Source of the DNA: Actinomycetes bacterium
Lineage (GTDB): Bacteria; Actinomycetota; Actinomycetes; Propionibacteriales; Propionibacteriaceae
Direction of reading: 5' to 3'
Length of the DNA stretch: 64,000 nucleotides
Assembly (NCBI GenBank): GCA_023458095.1
Contig: JAEXAS010000021.1
Location: 88,284 to 152,283, forward strand
The position numbers were made by a program, and so were the translations under genes. Shown here piece by piece: positions 10,234 to 19,000 of this stretch; positions within the stretch are counted from its first letter, which is position 1, and each line of letters opens with the position of its first letter. The notes under the pieces were generated by a model that was not told the DNA's origin, ran no database searches, and worked only from the letters and a program-made list of their open reading frames with translations.

Positions 10234-11229
10234 TCAGGGCCGCAGATAGTCCGAGGAGGCCCGCACCATCAGATCAGGGGTGAACGGCGCATGCGGAGTG
10301 CCGTCGAGCAGCATTTCGGCGGCGGCCCATCCCAGGCCCCACATCGGTTGGCGCACTGAGCTCAGCGGCACCATCAGTTCCGGGGCCAGGTAGGTGTCGT
10401 CGTAGCCGACGACCGCCAGGTCTTCGGGAACCCGGATTCCGCGGGTGCGGGCTTCGCGAAGCACTCCCATGGCCACGATGTCGTTGATGGTGAAGATCGC
10501 GGTCGGGGCGTTGGGGGTGTCCAACAGGGTGTGGGCGGCGTTTTGGCCCGCGTTGGCGTTGTGGTTGTACAGGTGCACGATGGTCAGCACCTCGTCGGGG
10601 TCCAGCCCGGCCTCCTGGACGGCCTGGATGGCGCCTTCGCAGCGCTGATCGCTGGTCTGGCGGCCGACCTCTGCGGCGAAGACTCCGATGCGGCGGTGGC
10701 CGCATTCGAGCAGATGGGAGATGGCCTGATTGCCGCCGTGAACATTGTCGACGGTGATGCAGGGCTGGCCGGGCAGATCGGAGTCGATGAGCACCCACGG
10801 GATGCCGATTTCGGTCAGGGTCGTGAGGTGGTCGACTCCGGCGGCGGGGGTGATCACCACTCCGCGGACGCCTTGCTCGGCCAGTGTGCCGATGCAGCGG
10901 GCCTCGCGCTTCGGATCGGAATCGGAACTACACAGGATGAGGCTGTGGTCTTCCTCGGTGAGTCGGTCCTCGATTCCTCGGGCGAGCTCGGTATAGAACG
11001 GGTTTCGAACGTCTTGGACGACCACGCCGACGGTGCTGGAAATTCCGGCACGCAAGTGTCGAGCTGAGGCATTTCTGTGGAAATTGAGTTCGGTCATTGC
11101 TGTCTTGACCTTGTGCAATGTTGCCGCGCTAACCACGTCGGGCCGGTTGAGAACGTTCGAGACAGTGCCGACGGAAACGCCGGCGCGTGCTGCGACGTCT
11201 TTCACGTTGGCGCGTTGGGGTGGAGCCAT
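10234..11229 (-). CDS. LacI-family transcriptional regulator (orphan)
   Basis: A 331-residue repressor. The N-terminal LacI helix-turn-helix reads NVKDVAARAGVSVGTVSNVL (residues 8-27), with a hinge helix near residue 50, then a periplasmic-binding-protein-like sensor domain (VVVQDVRNPFYTELARG; VVGYDDTYLAPELMVPLSSV). The start is the ATG at 11229; a longer frame upstream lacks family similarity. Such regulators normally sense a sugar, but no sugar genes adjoin it: the neighbours are a thioesterase and pyrC. Its regulon is therefore elsewhere or limited to itself. The 283-bp upstream region contains interleaved inverted repeats at 11277-11321 that could be its own operator. Confidence 0.9.
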   Translation of the reverse strand: MAPPQRANVKDVAARAGVSVGTVSNVLNRPDVVSAATLHKVKTAMTELNFHRNASARHLRAGISSTVGVVVQDVRNPFYTELARGIEDRLTEEDHSLILCSSDSDPKREARCIGTLAEQGVRGVVITPAAGVDHLTTLTEIGIPWVLIDSDLPGQPCITVDNVHGGNQAISHLLECGHRRIGVFAAEVGRQTSDQRCEGAIQAVQEAGLDPDEVLTIVHLYNHNANAGQNAAHTLLDTPNAPTAIFTINDIVAMGVLREARTRGIRVPEDLAVVGYDDTYLAPELMVPLSSVRQPMWGLGWAAAEMLLDGTPHAPFTPDLMVRASSDYLRP

Positions 11230-11276
11230 AGTGATGCCTCTCGCAAACCAATGGACTTGGGTGAGCTTAGTCGCGG

Positions 11277-11321
11277 TGTCAACATTGTCGTAATTGGTCA
11301 AATTGCGTTGACATCGACAAT
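11277..11321. promoter_or_regulatory. Interleaved inverted repeats upstream of the orphan lacI
   Basis: TGTCAAC (11277-11283) is the reverse complement of GTTGACA (11307-11313), and ATTGTCG (11284-11290) is the reverse complement of CGACAAT (11315-11321). The two pairs are interleaved and AT-richer than the surroundings. They lie about 50-90 bp upstream of the LacI start, a typical place for an autoregulatory operator. No convincing promoter could be assigned. The rest of the 11230-11512 gap shows nothing else recognisable. Confidence 0.35.
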
Positions 11322-11512
11322 CAGTGGCTGTCGGAGCGGTCTGGTGACCGCCACAGTGCCCGCACAGGTTCGGACTCGGAGCGCCCCGCCGCGGGCTGCG
11401 AAGGGGGTGAGCAGGGGTACGAGGGCGGTCTGGAGCGTTGGTATTGGAGGGGGTCCGGGGGTTGGTCGAAGCGCCAGCCGCAATGGCCGAGGCTTCGAGA
11501 CCTGCCCCAGGT

Positions 11513-12799
11513 TCAGCGCTGGTAGGTGAGCGTCCCCCGCCACAGGGTGGCGACCACCGGGTCGGGCAGTTCGCGGCCGTGGTAGGGATTGTTGCGGGCC
11601 CGCGAACGGGATGCTTCGGCATCGACGGTGGCGCGCGCGGCGGGGTCGACCAGGACGATATTGGCCGGCTCGCCGGGCTGCAGCGGGCGTCCCTGGGTGG
11701 CGACCTGGCCGATCTCGGCGGGACGGGTCGACATGCGCTGCACCAGGGTGGGCCAATCCAGGCGTCCGGTGTTGACCATGACCTCCATGACCACGGCCAG
11801 AGCCTGCTCCAGGCCGATCATGCCGGGCAGGGCGACGTCGAAGGGGTGATCCTTGTCCTGGCGGGCATGCGGGGCATGGTCGGTGCCCACGACGTCGATA
11901 GTGCCATCGGCCAGCGCTTCGCGGACCGCCTCGAGGTGCTCATTGGTGCGCAGCGGCGGGTTCACTTTGAAGGTGGTGTCGTAGCCGGCGACCAGTGGGG
12001 TGTCGAGCAGCAGATGGTGCGGGGTGACTTCGGCGGTGACCTTGATGCCCCGCTTCTTCGCCCAGCGGACGACATCGACGCCCTCGGCGGTGGAGACGTG
12101 GCAGACGTGGATCCGGGAGTCGGTGAGCTCGGCAAGTTGGACGTCGCGGGCGATGATGATGCTCTCGGCCTGGGCCGGCCAGCCGGGCAGCCCGAGTTGG
12201 GCCGACCAAGCCGATTCGTGGCAGCAGGCGTTCGGGCCGGCCAGGCGCGAATCCTGGGAATGCTGAGCGATGACGCCGTTGAAGGTCTTGACGTAGGTGA
12301 GTGCGCGGCGCATCAGGAGCGAATCGGAGACGCACTTGCCGTCGTCGGAGAAGACGCGCACACCGGCTGCAGAGTCGGCCATGAGTCCGAGTTCGGACAG
12401 TTCCTCGCTGGCCAAGCCCTTGGTGACCGCACCGATGACCCGCACTTCGCAGTGACCGTCGCGTTCGCCGAGGGATTGGACGTATTCGGCGGCCTCGGCG
12501 GTGTCGGTGACCGGGGTGAGGTTGGCCATCGCGTGCACGCAGGTGAAACCGCCGCGGGCGGCGGCGGCGGTTCCGGTGTCGACGGTTTCGGCGTCCTCAC
12601 GTCCGGGTTGGCGCAGATGGGTGTGCAGATCGACCAGGCCAGGCAGGGCGAGCAGTCCGTCGGCGTTGAGGCGTTCGGTGCCGACCGGTGCATCGGCCGG
12701 GTCGGCCAGGACGCCGGCCTGCGTCACATAGAGGTCGGTGGTGGTGCCGTCGGCGAGTGTCGCCCCGGTGATCAGCAGGTTGCCAGCCTTCGCGGTCAA
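11513..12799 (-). CDS. pyrC: Dihydroorotase
   Basis: A 428-residue zinc amidohydrolase catalysing cyclisation of N-carbamoyl-L-aspartate to dihydroorotate, step three of pyrimidine synthesis. The metal-binding motif DLHTHLRQPG (about residues 56-65) and the later GTDHAPHARQDK segment carry the His and Asp ligands. The length fits class I bacterial dihydroorotase. The start is a TTG at 12799 overlapping the pyrB stop by three bases, with GAAGGAG about eight bases upstream; no better start exists in this frame. It is the last gene of a tightly coupled pyrR-pyrB-pyrC unit. The remaining pyrimidine genes (carAB, pyrD, pyrF) are not in the window and may not be adjacent. Confidence 0.95.
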   Translation of the reverse strand: MTAKAGNLLITGATLADGTTTDLYVTQAGVLADPADAPVGTERLNADGLLALPGLVDLHTHLRQPGREDAETVDTGTAAAARGGFTCVHAMANLTPVTDTAEAAEYVQSLGERDGHCEVRVIGAVTKGLASEELSELGLMADSAAGVRVFSDDGKCVSDSLLMRRALTYVKTFNGVIAQHSQDSRLAGPNACCHESAWSAQLGLPGWPAQAESIIIARDVQLAELTDSRIHVCHVSTAEGVDVVRWAKKRGIKVTAEVTPHHLLLDTPLVAGYDTTFKVNPPLRTNEHLEAVREALADGTIDVVGTDHAPHARQDKDHPFDVALPGMIGLEQALAVVMEVMVNTGRLDWPTLVQRMSTRPAEIGQVATQGRPLQPGEPANIVLVDPAARATVDAEASRSRARNNPYHGRELPDPVVATLWRGTLTYQR

Positions 12800-13734
12800 T
12801 GCATTGCTCCTTCATCGGATCCCAGCAGGTGGTACAGCACGCTCATGCGGATGGCCACACCGGCGGCTACTTGTTCGAGAACCAGCGAGTTTGCCGCATC
12901 GGCGGCAGCGCTGGAGATTTCCACGCCGCGGTTCATCGGACCGGGGTGGCAGATGGCGGCGTTGGGCTTCATGGCCGCGAGGCGTTCGGGGGTGAGCCCG
13001 TAGGTTTCGGTGTATTCGCGTTCGGTGGGGAAGAATCCGCCGGCCATTCGCTCACGTTGGACACGCAGCATCATGACGATGTCGCAACTGTCGAGCACGT
13101 CGTCGAGGTTGGTGCTGACTTCGCAGCCCCAGCTCTCCACCCCGGTGGGCAGCAGGGTCGGCGGGGCGACCAGGACCACCTCGCCACCGAGGATGTGTTG
13201 CAGGAGCACATTGGAGCGCACCACGCGCGAGTGCAGCAGATCGCCGACGATGGCGATGCGCTTGCCGGCGAAGCCCTCGGCGCCGATCCGGCGGAAGTGC
13301 TGACGCATGGTGTAGGCGTCCAGCAGAGCCTGGGTGGGGTGCTCGTGCTGGCCGTCGCCGGCGTTGACCACCTGAGCGCGGACCCAGCTCGCCACCTGGG
13401 CAGCCGCACCGGAGGAGGAGTGCCGGATCACGAAGGCATCCACCCCCATGGCGTCCAGGGTGAGCATGGTGTCGCGCAGCGATTCGCCCTTGGAGACCGA
13501 GGAGCCTTTGGCTGAGACATTGATGGTGTCGGCCGACAGCCACTTGCCAGCGATCTCGAAGCTGGTGCGAGTGCGGGTGGAATCTTCGAAGAAGATGTTG
13601 ACGATGGTGCGTCCGCGCAGGGCGGGGAGCTTCTTCACTGGACGGGATTGGACCTGCTGCATCTCCTCGGCCAGGTCGAGGATGGCGGTGGCGGAGGTCA
13701 GATCCAGATCGGCGCAACTGAGCAGGTGGCGCAT
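12796..13734 (-). CDS. pyrB: Aspartate carbamoyltransferase catalytic subunit
   Basis: A 312-residue enzyme joining carbamoyl phosphate and aspartate to give carbamoyl-aspartate. The carbamoyl-phosphate motif FFEDSTRTRTSFEIAGKWL (about residues 49-67) is intact, followed by the 80s-loop lysine region (NVSAKGSSVSKGESLRDT) and the HPTQALLDAYT motif. The aspartate domain ends with PGPMNRGVEI. The start ATG at 13734 shares its A with the pyrR stop (TGATG), and the end overlaps pyrC, so all three genes are translationally coupled. No pyrI regulatory subunit gene is present; control through PyrR is more likely. Confidence 0.95.
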   Translation of the reverse strand: MRHLLSCADLDLTSATAILDLAEEMQQVQSRPVKKLPALRGRTIVNIFFEDSTRTRTSFEIAGKWLSADTINVSAKGSSVSKGESLRDTMLTLDAMGVDAFVIRHSSSGAAAQVASWVRAQVVNAGDGQHEHPTQALLDAYTMRQHFRRIGAEGFAGKRIAIVGDLLHSRVVRSNVLLQHILGGEVVLVAPPTLLPTGVESWGCEVSTNLDDVLDSCDIVMMLRVQRERMAGGFFPTEREYTETYGLTPERLAAMKPNAAICHPGPMNRGVEISSAAADAANSLVLEQVAAGVAIRMSVLYHLLGSDEGAMH

Positions 13735-14312
13735 CAGGCCTCCTTTGCGGTGCGGGTGATGGTGATGGCGTCGCGTCCGTCGAGTTCGCTGACCAGCACG
13801 GCGACTCTCTCGTCGGCGGCGGCTTGAATGGTGCGTCCGACGGTGTCGGCGGCGATGGGAAGCTGGCGGTGGCCGCGGTCAACCAGCACTGCGAGCCGGA
13901 CCGCCTTGGGGCGTCCCAGGTCGCGCAGGGCGTCGAAAGCCGCGCCGATGGTGCGTCCGGAGTGCAACACATCGTCGACCAGCACCACGACCGCGTCGTC
14001 GATGGAGCCGGGGATGCTGGTGCGTCCGGGGTTGCGGGTGGGGTTGGCGCGCAGGTCGTCGCGGTACATGGTGATGTCGAGTTCACCCTGGCGTACCGGG
14101 GTGCCTTCGATGTCGGCGATGAGGGCTGCGAGCCGTTGGGCCAGTTGAACCCCCCGCGTCGGGATGCCGAGCAGCACCAGGTTGTCAGCGCCGTGGTTGG
14201 CTTCCAGGATTTCGTGCGCCATGCGGGTCAGGGCACGGGCGAATTCAGTGGCGTCGGCAACCACACGAGAGTCGAATGGGGATGTCGGGGTGTTGGTTGC
14301 CGGATCAGCCAC
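13734..14312 (-). CDS. pyrR: Bifunctional pyr operon regulator / uracil phosphoribosyltransferase
   Basis: A 192-residue type I phosphoribosyltransferase-fold protein. The PRPP-binding motif VVVLVDDVLHSGRTIGAAFD is conserved, and the family's GIPTRGVQLAQRL segment is present. PyrR binds pyr mRNA when UMP is abundant and reduces expression of the operon it heads; in mycobacteria it acts at translation initiation. The start is a GTG at 14312 with GAGGAG eight bases upstream. It overlaps the end of the DUF222/HNH gene by eight bases, leaving no room for a separate attenuator leader, so any pyr promoter and PyrR-binding RNA must lie inside the upstream coding sequence. Confidence 0.93.
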   Translation of the reverse strand: MADPATNTPTSPFDSRVVADATEFARALTRMAHEILEANHGADNLVLLGIPTRGVQLAQRLAALIADIEGTPVRQGELDITMYRDDLRANPTRNPGRTSIPGSIDDAVVVLVDDVLHSGRTIGAAFDALRDLGRPKAVRLAVLVDRGHRQLPIAADTVGRTIQAAADERVAVLVSELDGRDAITITRTAKEA

Positions 14313-15861
14313 GCAGCGCTCCTCGTTCTCGACGGCCGGAGTCGCACAGCTGCGATCCTGCCTCGAACGGCCAATCTATCGGACTCCGGTGGGGGTGGGG
14401 CAACGGGTTCGAGGTGTGTTCGGGTGGTCTTTCCCGTCTCGGTGGTGACCCCGGATATCCCGGACGCCTCGGTTGCTGCGGTGGATAGTCCACCGTCCCA
14501 CCCGACTTGGGCGGCGACTCAGACTCGGGTGGACCTCCTTCAGTGATTCGCCCCGTTCCGCCAAGCCGTCGATGCCGGATCGCTGCTCGCTTCGGATCGA
14601 GTCGTGCCGGCGGAAGGAAATCCGGAAGGCCGTCGCGGGCGATGATCACCTGCCACTGGTCGCGGTGGGCATCCTTGGCAGGCTCCACCAGACCGTGGTG
14701 GTGATGGCAGAGCAGAACGAGGTTCGCCACGCAGGTCGACGCACCGGTCCACCAGGGGTCGATGTGGTGGGCCTCACACAGTTCGGGGCGCACGTCGCAG
14801 CCCGGGAAGGCGCAGCCGCCGTCGCGTACGGTCAACGCACTGCGGATCGCAGCGGTGACAAGGCGGTTTGCGTGTCCGACGTCGAGCGGCTGGGACGCAC
14901 CGCCCAGCACCATCGGGATGATCTCGGCGTCGCAGCACACTCGACGCAGTTCACCGGCGCTCAACTCCTGGTCAAGGCCGATCAGGCCAGCGGCGGCGGC
15001 CTCGTCGTGAAGGTGCTGGTAGTCCAGCTTCACAATGACCCGCGCCGTGCCGGTGCCAGGTTCAGGGGTGGCATTGGCCGCCGCGTTGAGCAGGTCGATG
15101 AAGGCATCCGCGCGGCGCTGCTCGGACGTCGTCGCTTCGGCGAGGCGGTCGCGGGCCTCCAGTGCGGTCCGGCGGCGGGCCTCGGCGCGGGCATTCAGCA
15201 GCGCGATCCATCTCTCGCCCTCCAGGCGGGGCAGCGACCCGTCGAAGCGGATCGAGGCTCCTTCGCTGAAGAACCGCAGCGAACGCTCTTGATGTGCAGC
15301 TTCGACTTCGCGCTGGCGTCGGGTCACATCATCGGCGAGGGTGACCTCGGGCTTCACCTGGGCCAGCACTCGGCCGGCGCTGCGGGCCAACTGGTCGGCG
15401 TCCATGTGCCTGGCCAGGGTGAGCATCGCGGATTCGGCGGCCTGCTGCTGAGTTGCGTCCAGTTGTGGGGCGAGCCCGGTAAGTACCTTGCCGATCGCGC
15501 GGGCCTGGCCGGTGCCGATCTGGCCCTGAGAAGCCGCCTGGCCGACGCTGTGGTGCTCCGCGAGCGCTCGGGCCTGATAGACCGCCCCGGAAGCCTCGCG
15601 GCGGGTGAGGGTCTCTCCTGTGCCCAGCCAGGCGTCCAGAGGAGTGCCGGCCACCTGCAGCGAGGCCTGGGCGTGATCGGCCTCAGCGGTGAGCAGTCCG
15701 GTGAGCGCCTCGATGCGGCCACGGATCCGGCGGGCCTGCCGCACCCACTCCAGGCGATCAGCCGGAACGACGTGCTGACGGTTGGTCTCGATGCGGTTCA
15801 GCGCATGCTCGATCTCGGCGAGCGCCTGCCCAGCCGAGATGCGATCACTGCTGTGTTCCAT
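14305..15861 (-). CDS. DUF222 and HNH-endonuclease domain protein
   Basis: About 518 residues. The first 300 are the alpha-helical DUF222 domain typical of the multicopy actinobacterial '13E12 repeat' family. An HNH nuclease motif follows, with CAFPGCDVRPE, CEAHHIDPWW and LLCHHHHGLVE supplying the zinc Cys and catalytic His residues. After the nuclease comes a 75-residue Pro/Arg/Ser-rich tail with no visible fold. The biological role of the family is unsettled; mobile or DNA-processing functions have been proposed. I chose the ATG at 15861 (MEHSSDRISAG); a start 13 codons earlier is also open. The end overlaps pyrR, and the tail-coding part may contain the pyr promoter. Confidence 0.88.
   Translation of the reverse strand: MEHSSDRISAGQALAEIEHALNRIETNRQHVVPADRLEWVRQARRIRGRIEALTGLLTAEADHAQASLQVAGTPLDAWLGTGETLTRREASGAVYQARALAEHHSVGQAASQGQIGTGQARAIGKVLTGLAPQLDATQQQAAESAMLTLARHMDADQLARSAGRVLAQVKPEVTLADDVTRRQREVEAAHQERSLRFFSEGASIRFDGSLPRLEGERWIALLNARAEARRRTALEARDRLAEATTSEQRRADAFIDLLNAAANATPEPGTGTARVIVKLDYQHLHDEAAAAGLIGLDQELSAGELRRVCCDAEIIPMVLGGASQPLDVGHANRLVTAAIRSALTVRDGGCAFPGCDVRPELCEAHHIDPWWTGASTCVANLVLLCHHHHGLVEPAKDAHRDQWQVIIARDGLPDFLPPARLDPKRAAIRHRRLGGTGRITEGGPPESESPPKSGGTVDYPPQQPRRPGYPGSPPRRERPPEHTSNPLPHPHRSPIDWPFEAGSQLCDSGRRERGALRG
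14373..14403 (-). promoter_or_regulatory. Possible pyrR promoter inside the HNH gene
   Basis: On the minus strand TTGCCC (14398-14403) and TAGATT (14373-14378) are separated by 19 bp. Transcription would start near 14366, about 54 bases before the pyrR GTG. In the resulting leader CGTTC and GAACG flank a region ending at the GAGGAG ribosome site, so a stem near the initiation region is possible. The spacing is long and the match imperfect, so this is tentative. Confidence 0.28.
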
Positions 15862-15972
15862 GGCTCTAGCCTGACAGCCATCACTGACAAAATCGAACAC
15901 CTGAATGAATCTGTGGAAAACTCTTCCACGCGCTCCGATGCCCCGGTCGGGACGGTCTCGAACGCCGCAGGT

Positions 15973-16008
15973 GGTCGATCCTGACGCGTAGTCGCGTCAA
16001 AATCGACC
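15973..16008. terminator. Nested inverted repeat between pepN and the HNH gene
   Basis: GGTCGAT (15973-15979) pairs with ATCGACC (16002-16008), and inside it TGACGCG (15982-15988) pairs with CGCGTCA (15993-15999) around a TAGT loop. The 36-bp element begins 22 bp beyond the pepN stop on the minus strand, so it is placed as a pepN terminator or 3' mRNA stabiliser. There is no T tract. The symmetry also fits a protein-binding site upstream of the HNH gene. Confidence 0.45.
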
Positions 16009-16029
16009 AGTTCTGCGCAGTCGGCCCGT

Positions 16030-19000
16030 TTAGAGCTCGGGGGTGGCCGGCGATTTGGGGGGCGCTTCGGTGCTCGGGGAAGCCAGCGGGCTCGGTGCGC
16101 TCGGCAATGCCGGGCTGGCGGGCAGGACCGGGCTGGCAGGCAGGGCCGGACTGACTGGCAGGGCCGGACTGACTGGTAGGGCGGGCACGTTGGTTTCCAC
16201 CGGAACGTCGATCGTTGCTTCAGCCTCGGAGTCTGCGGAGTACGTCGTGACCTCTACGGTCGGCTCGGACGGCGTTACGGGCGGGACGGGAAGTCCCGTC
16301 GGTGCTGCTGGCAGCGGCTCACCCGTCGCAGCAGGAGACTGTTCGGCGAATCCGACGGTGTCGCCGGGCAGCGGCGGCAGCGTGATAGCGGCTTCCGGCG
16401 CGACCATAGTCGGCAACTGCTGATCCGTGACCGGCTGGAAACCCTGCACGGGCGCCGCAACCTCCTCGGGCACCACAACCTCCACAGGCGCCGCAACCTC
16501 CACGGGCGCCACGACCTCGCTGGACCCCGCAACATCCACGGGCGCTGCGCCCTCAGCCGCCACGCCCCCAGTCACAGCCTCAGCCGATCCCGCAGACTGA
16601 CCCGATTCGGCCTCGGCAGCCTCCATCGCCAATGCGCCAGCCTCCTGGCAGCGCAACGCACGCTCGGCGTCATCGCGCCGTTCCATGACCTGACGGGTGA
16701 CCGGATCGCTGAGCTTCACCTGAGTCAGCCACGCGTCCAGTTGCTCCAATTGCGAACGATTCATCAAGGTGTTCGGGAAGAGCAGCCCCACCACGTGCTG
16801 GCGAATGGCCGTGCTGCGATCCGCCCAACCGTCGGTCCCGTTCGAGATCGCCTCGACCACTGACCGGTAGGCGCCGACATAGGGCAGCAGCACGTCGTCT
16901 TGATCGAGCTGCCAGAAGGCCGAACAGATCTGGAAGTGCGTTTCGTTGGGAGTGTCCTCGGCGGTGGCTTTGCGCCACGCCATGGCCTTGGCTTCGGCAA
17001 TGGGCAGTGCGGCCCGTGCCGCAGCGGCGCGCTCGGCGCCGCGGGCGGTGTTGTCGCGCTCGGTCTCGGCGGCGATCTCGTTTTCGCTGATCGCGCCCAG
17101 CCGCGCGAGATTCACCACTAGGTGCCAGCGCAGGTCGGTGTCCAGTGCCAAGCCCTCGGGGGCCTCCAGGCCGTACAGCCAGGCGTGCAGCACCCCGGCA
17201 GCGACCTCCCCGCTCGCCGAGGACGCCAGCGCCCGCGCAAACGCCAGTTGGTGATCCGAGCCCGGCTCGGCATCCTTCAACAGCCGCGCCATGCCGGCCA
17301 GCATGCGGGCGTTGAGGTCGGCGCGGCTCTTCGGCGGTGCGTAATAGTCGATGGCCGTGCGGCATTGGCCCAAGACGTTCTGAACCGCAGTCAGGTCCGA
17401 CTCGATGCCGACCCCGCTGAGCGCCAGGTCCACGTAGTCGGCCGCGGTCAGTTCGGCATCGCGACACATATCCCAGGCCGCACCCCAGCACAGTGCCCGG
17501 GTCAGCGCGGAGTCCAGCGTGGCGAAACTGGTGATCAGGGCCGCCAGGGAGTCGGCGTCCAGGCGGATCTTGGTGTAGGTCAGGTCGTCATCATTGGGCA
17601 GAATCACCGCCGTGCGGGCCTTGCCCACCAACTCCGGGATCTCGGTCAGCTCGCCGTTCACGTCGACCTCGACGCGCTCGGTGCGCACCAGCCGTCCCTC
17701 AACCAGGTCGTACAGGCCCACAGCGAGCCGGTGCTGACGCAGGGTCGGCCACTGCGCCGGTGCGCTTTGCCGCAGCGCGAACCGGGTGAAGACACCCTGC
17801 TCATCGGTGTCGAACTCGGCGGTGATGGTGTTGACCCCGGCAGATTGCAGCCACTGTTCGGCGAAGTGCGACAGATCGCGTCCGGACGCCTCGGTCAGTG
17901 CCGCCAGCAGATCGGACAGGCGGGTATTGGTCCAGGCGTGCTTGGTGAAGTAGCTGCGCACCCCGGCCAGGAACGCGTCGGTGCCGACGAAGGCGACCAG
18001 TTGACGCAACACCGAGGCGCCCTTGGCGTAGGTGATGCCGTCGAAGTTCAGCTCCACGGCCTCCAGGTCGACCATGTCGGCGGCCACCGGGTGGGTGGAC
18101 GGCAACTGGTCGGTGCGGTAGGCCCAGTTCTTGCGCCCATTGGTGAAGGTCGCCCACGGATCGTTGCCGCTGCCCCCGCCGGCGCGGATCTCAGCCTGGG
18201 CATAGTGGGAGGCCCACTCGGCGAAGGACTCGTTCAGCCACAGGTCGTCCCACCAGGTCATGGTGACCAGGTCGCCGAACCACATGTGGGCCAGTTCGTG
18301 CAGGATCGTGTTGTCCCGCGCCTCATAGGACGCCTGGGTCACCCGAGAGCGGTAGAGATACTCATCTCGGATGGTCACGCAACCGGCGTTCTCCATGGCT
18401 CCGGCGTTGAATTCCGGGACGAAGATCTGGGCGTAGTCGCTGAACGGCAGGGCCATGCCGAAGGCTCGAGCGAAGACGGTGAAGCCGGCCTTGGTGGTGT
18501 CCCAGATGCGCTGGGCGTCCAGGTATTCGGCCAGGGACGCCCGGCAGGCCAGGGTCAGCGGAATCTCCCCGGCCGGGCCGGAGTAGTGATCGGTGACGGT
18601 GTGGAATTCGCCGGCGATCAAGGCGGTGATGTAGGTCGAGATCGGCGGGGTGGGGGCGAACGCCCAGCGGGCCAAATCGGGACCGGCGGCGACGGGTTGA
18701 ACCGACGGCGAGTTGGACAGCACCGTCCAGTGGGCCGGGGCCAGCACAGTCAACTCGAAGCTGCCCTTGAGGTCGGGCTGCTCGAAGCAGGCATACATGC
18801 GCCGGGCGTCCGCGGTTTCGAACTGGGTGTAGCAATACACCTTGTCATCGACGGGATCGACGAACCGATGCAGGCCCTCGCCGGTGCGGCTGAAGCGGCA
18901 CAACGCGGTGATCGTGAGCTGGTGCTCGCCCTTCTTGGCGTTGAAATGCACCTTGTTGTCGACGAAGGAATTGGCGGGCAGCGGCTTGCCGTCCAGGGTG

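Noticed and set aside
11230..11622. N-terminal extension of the orphan LacI by 131 codons
   Set aside because: Pro/Arg/Ser-rich and unlike any regulator; the helix-turn-helix begins a few residues after the ATG at 11229.
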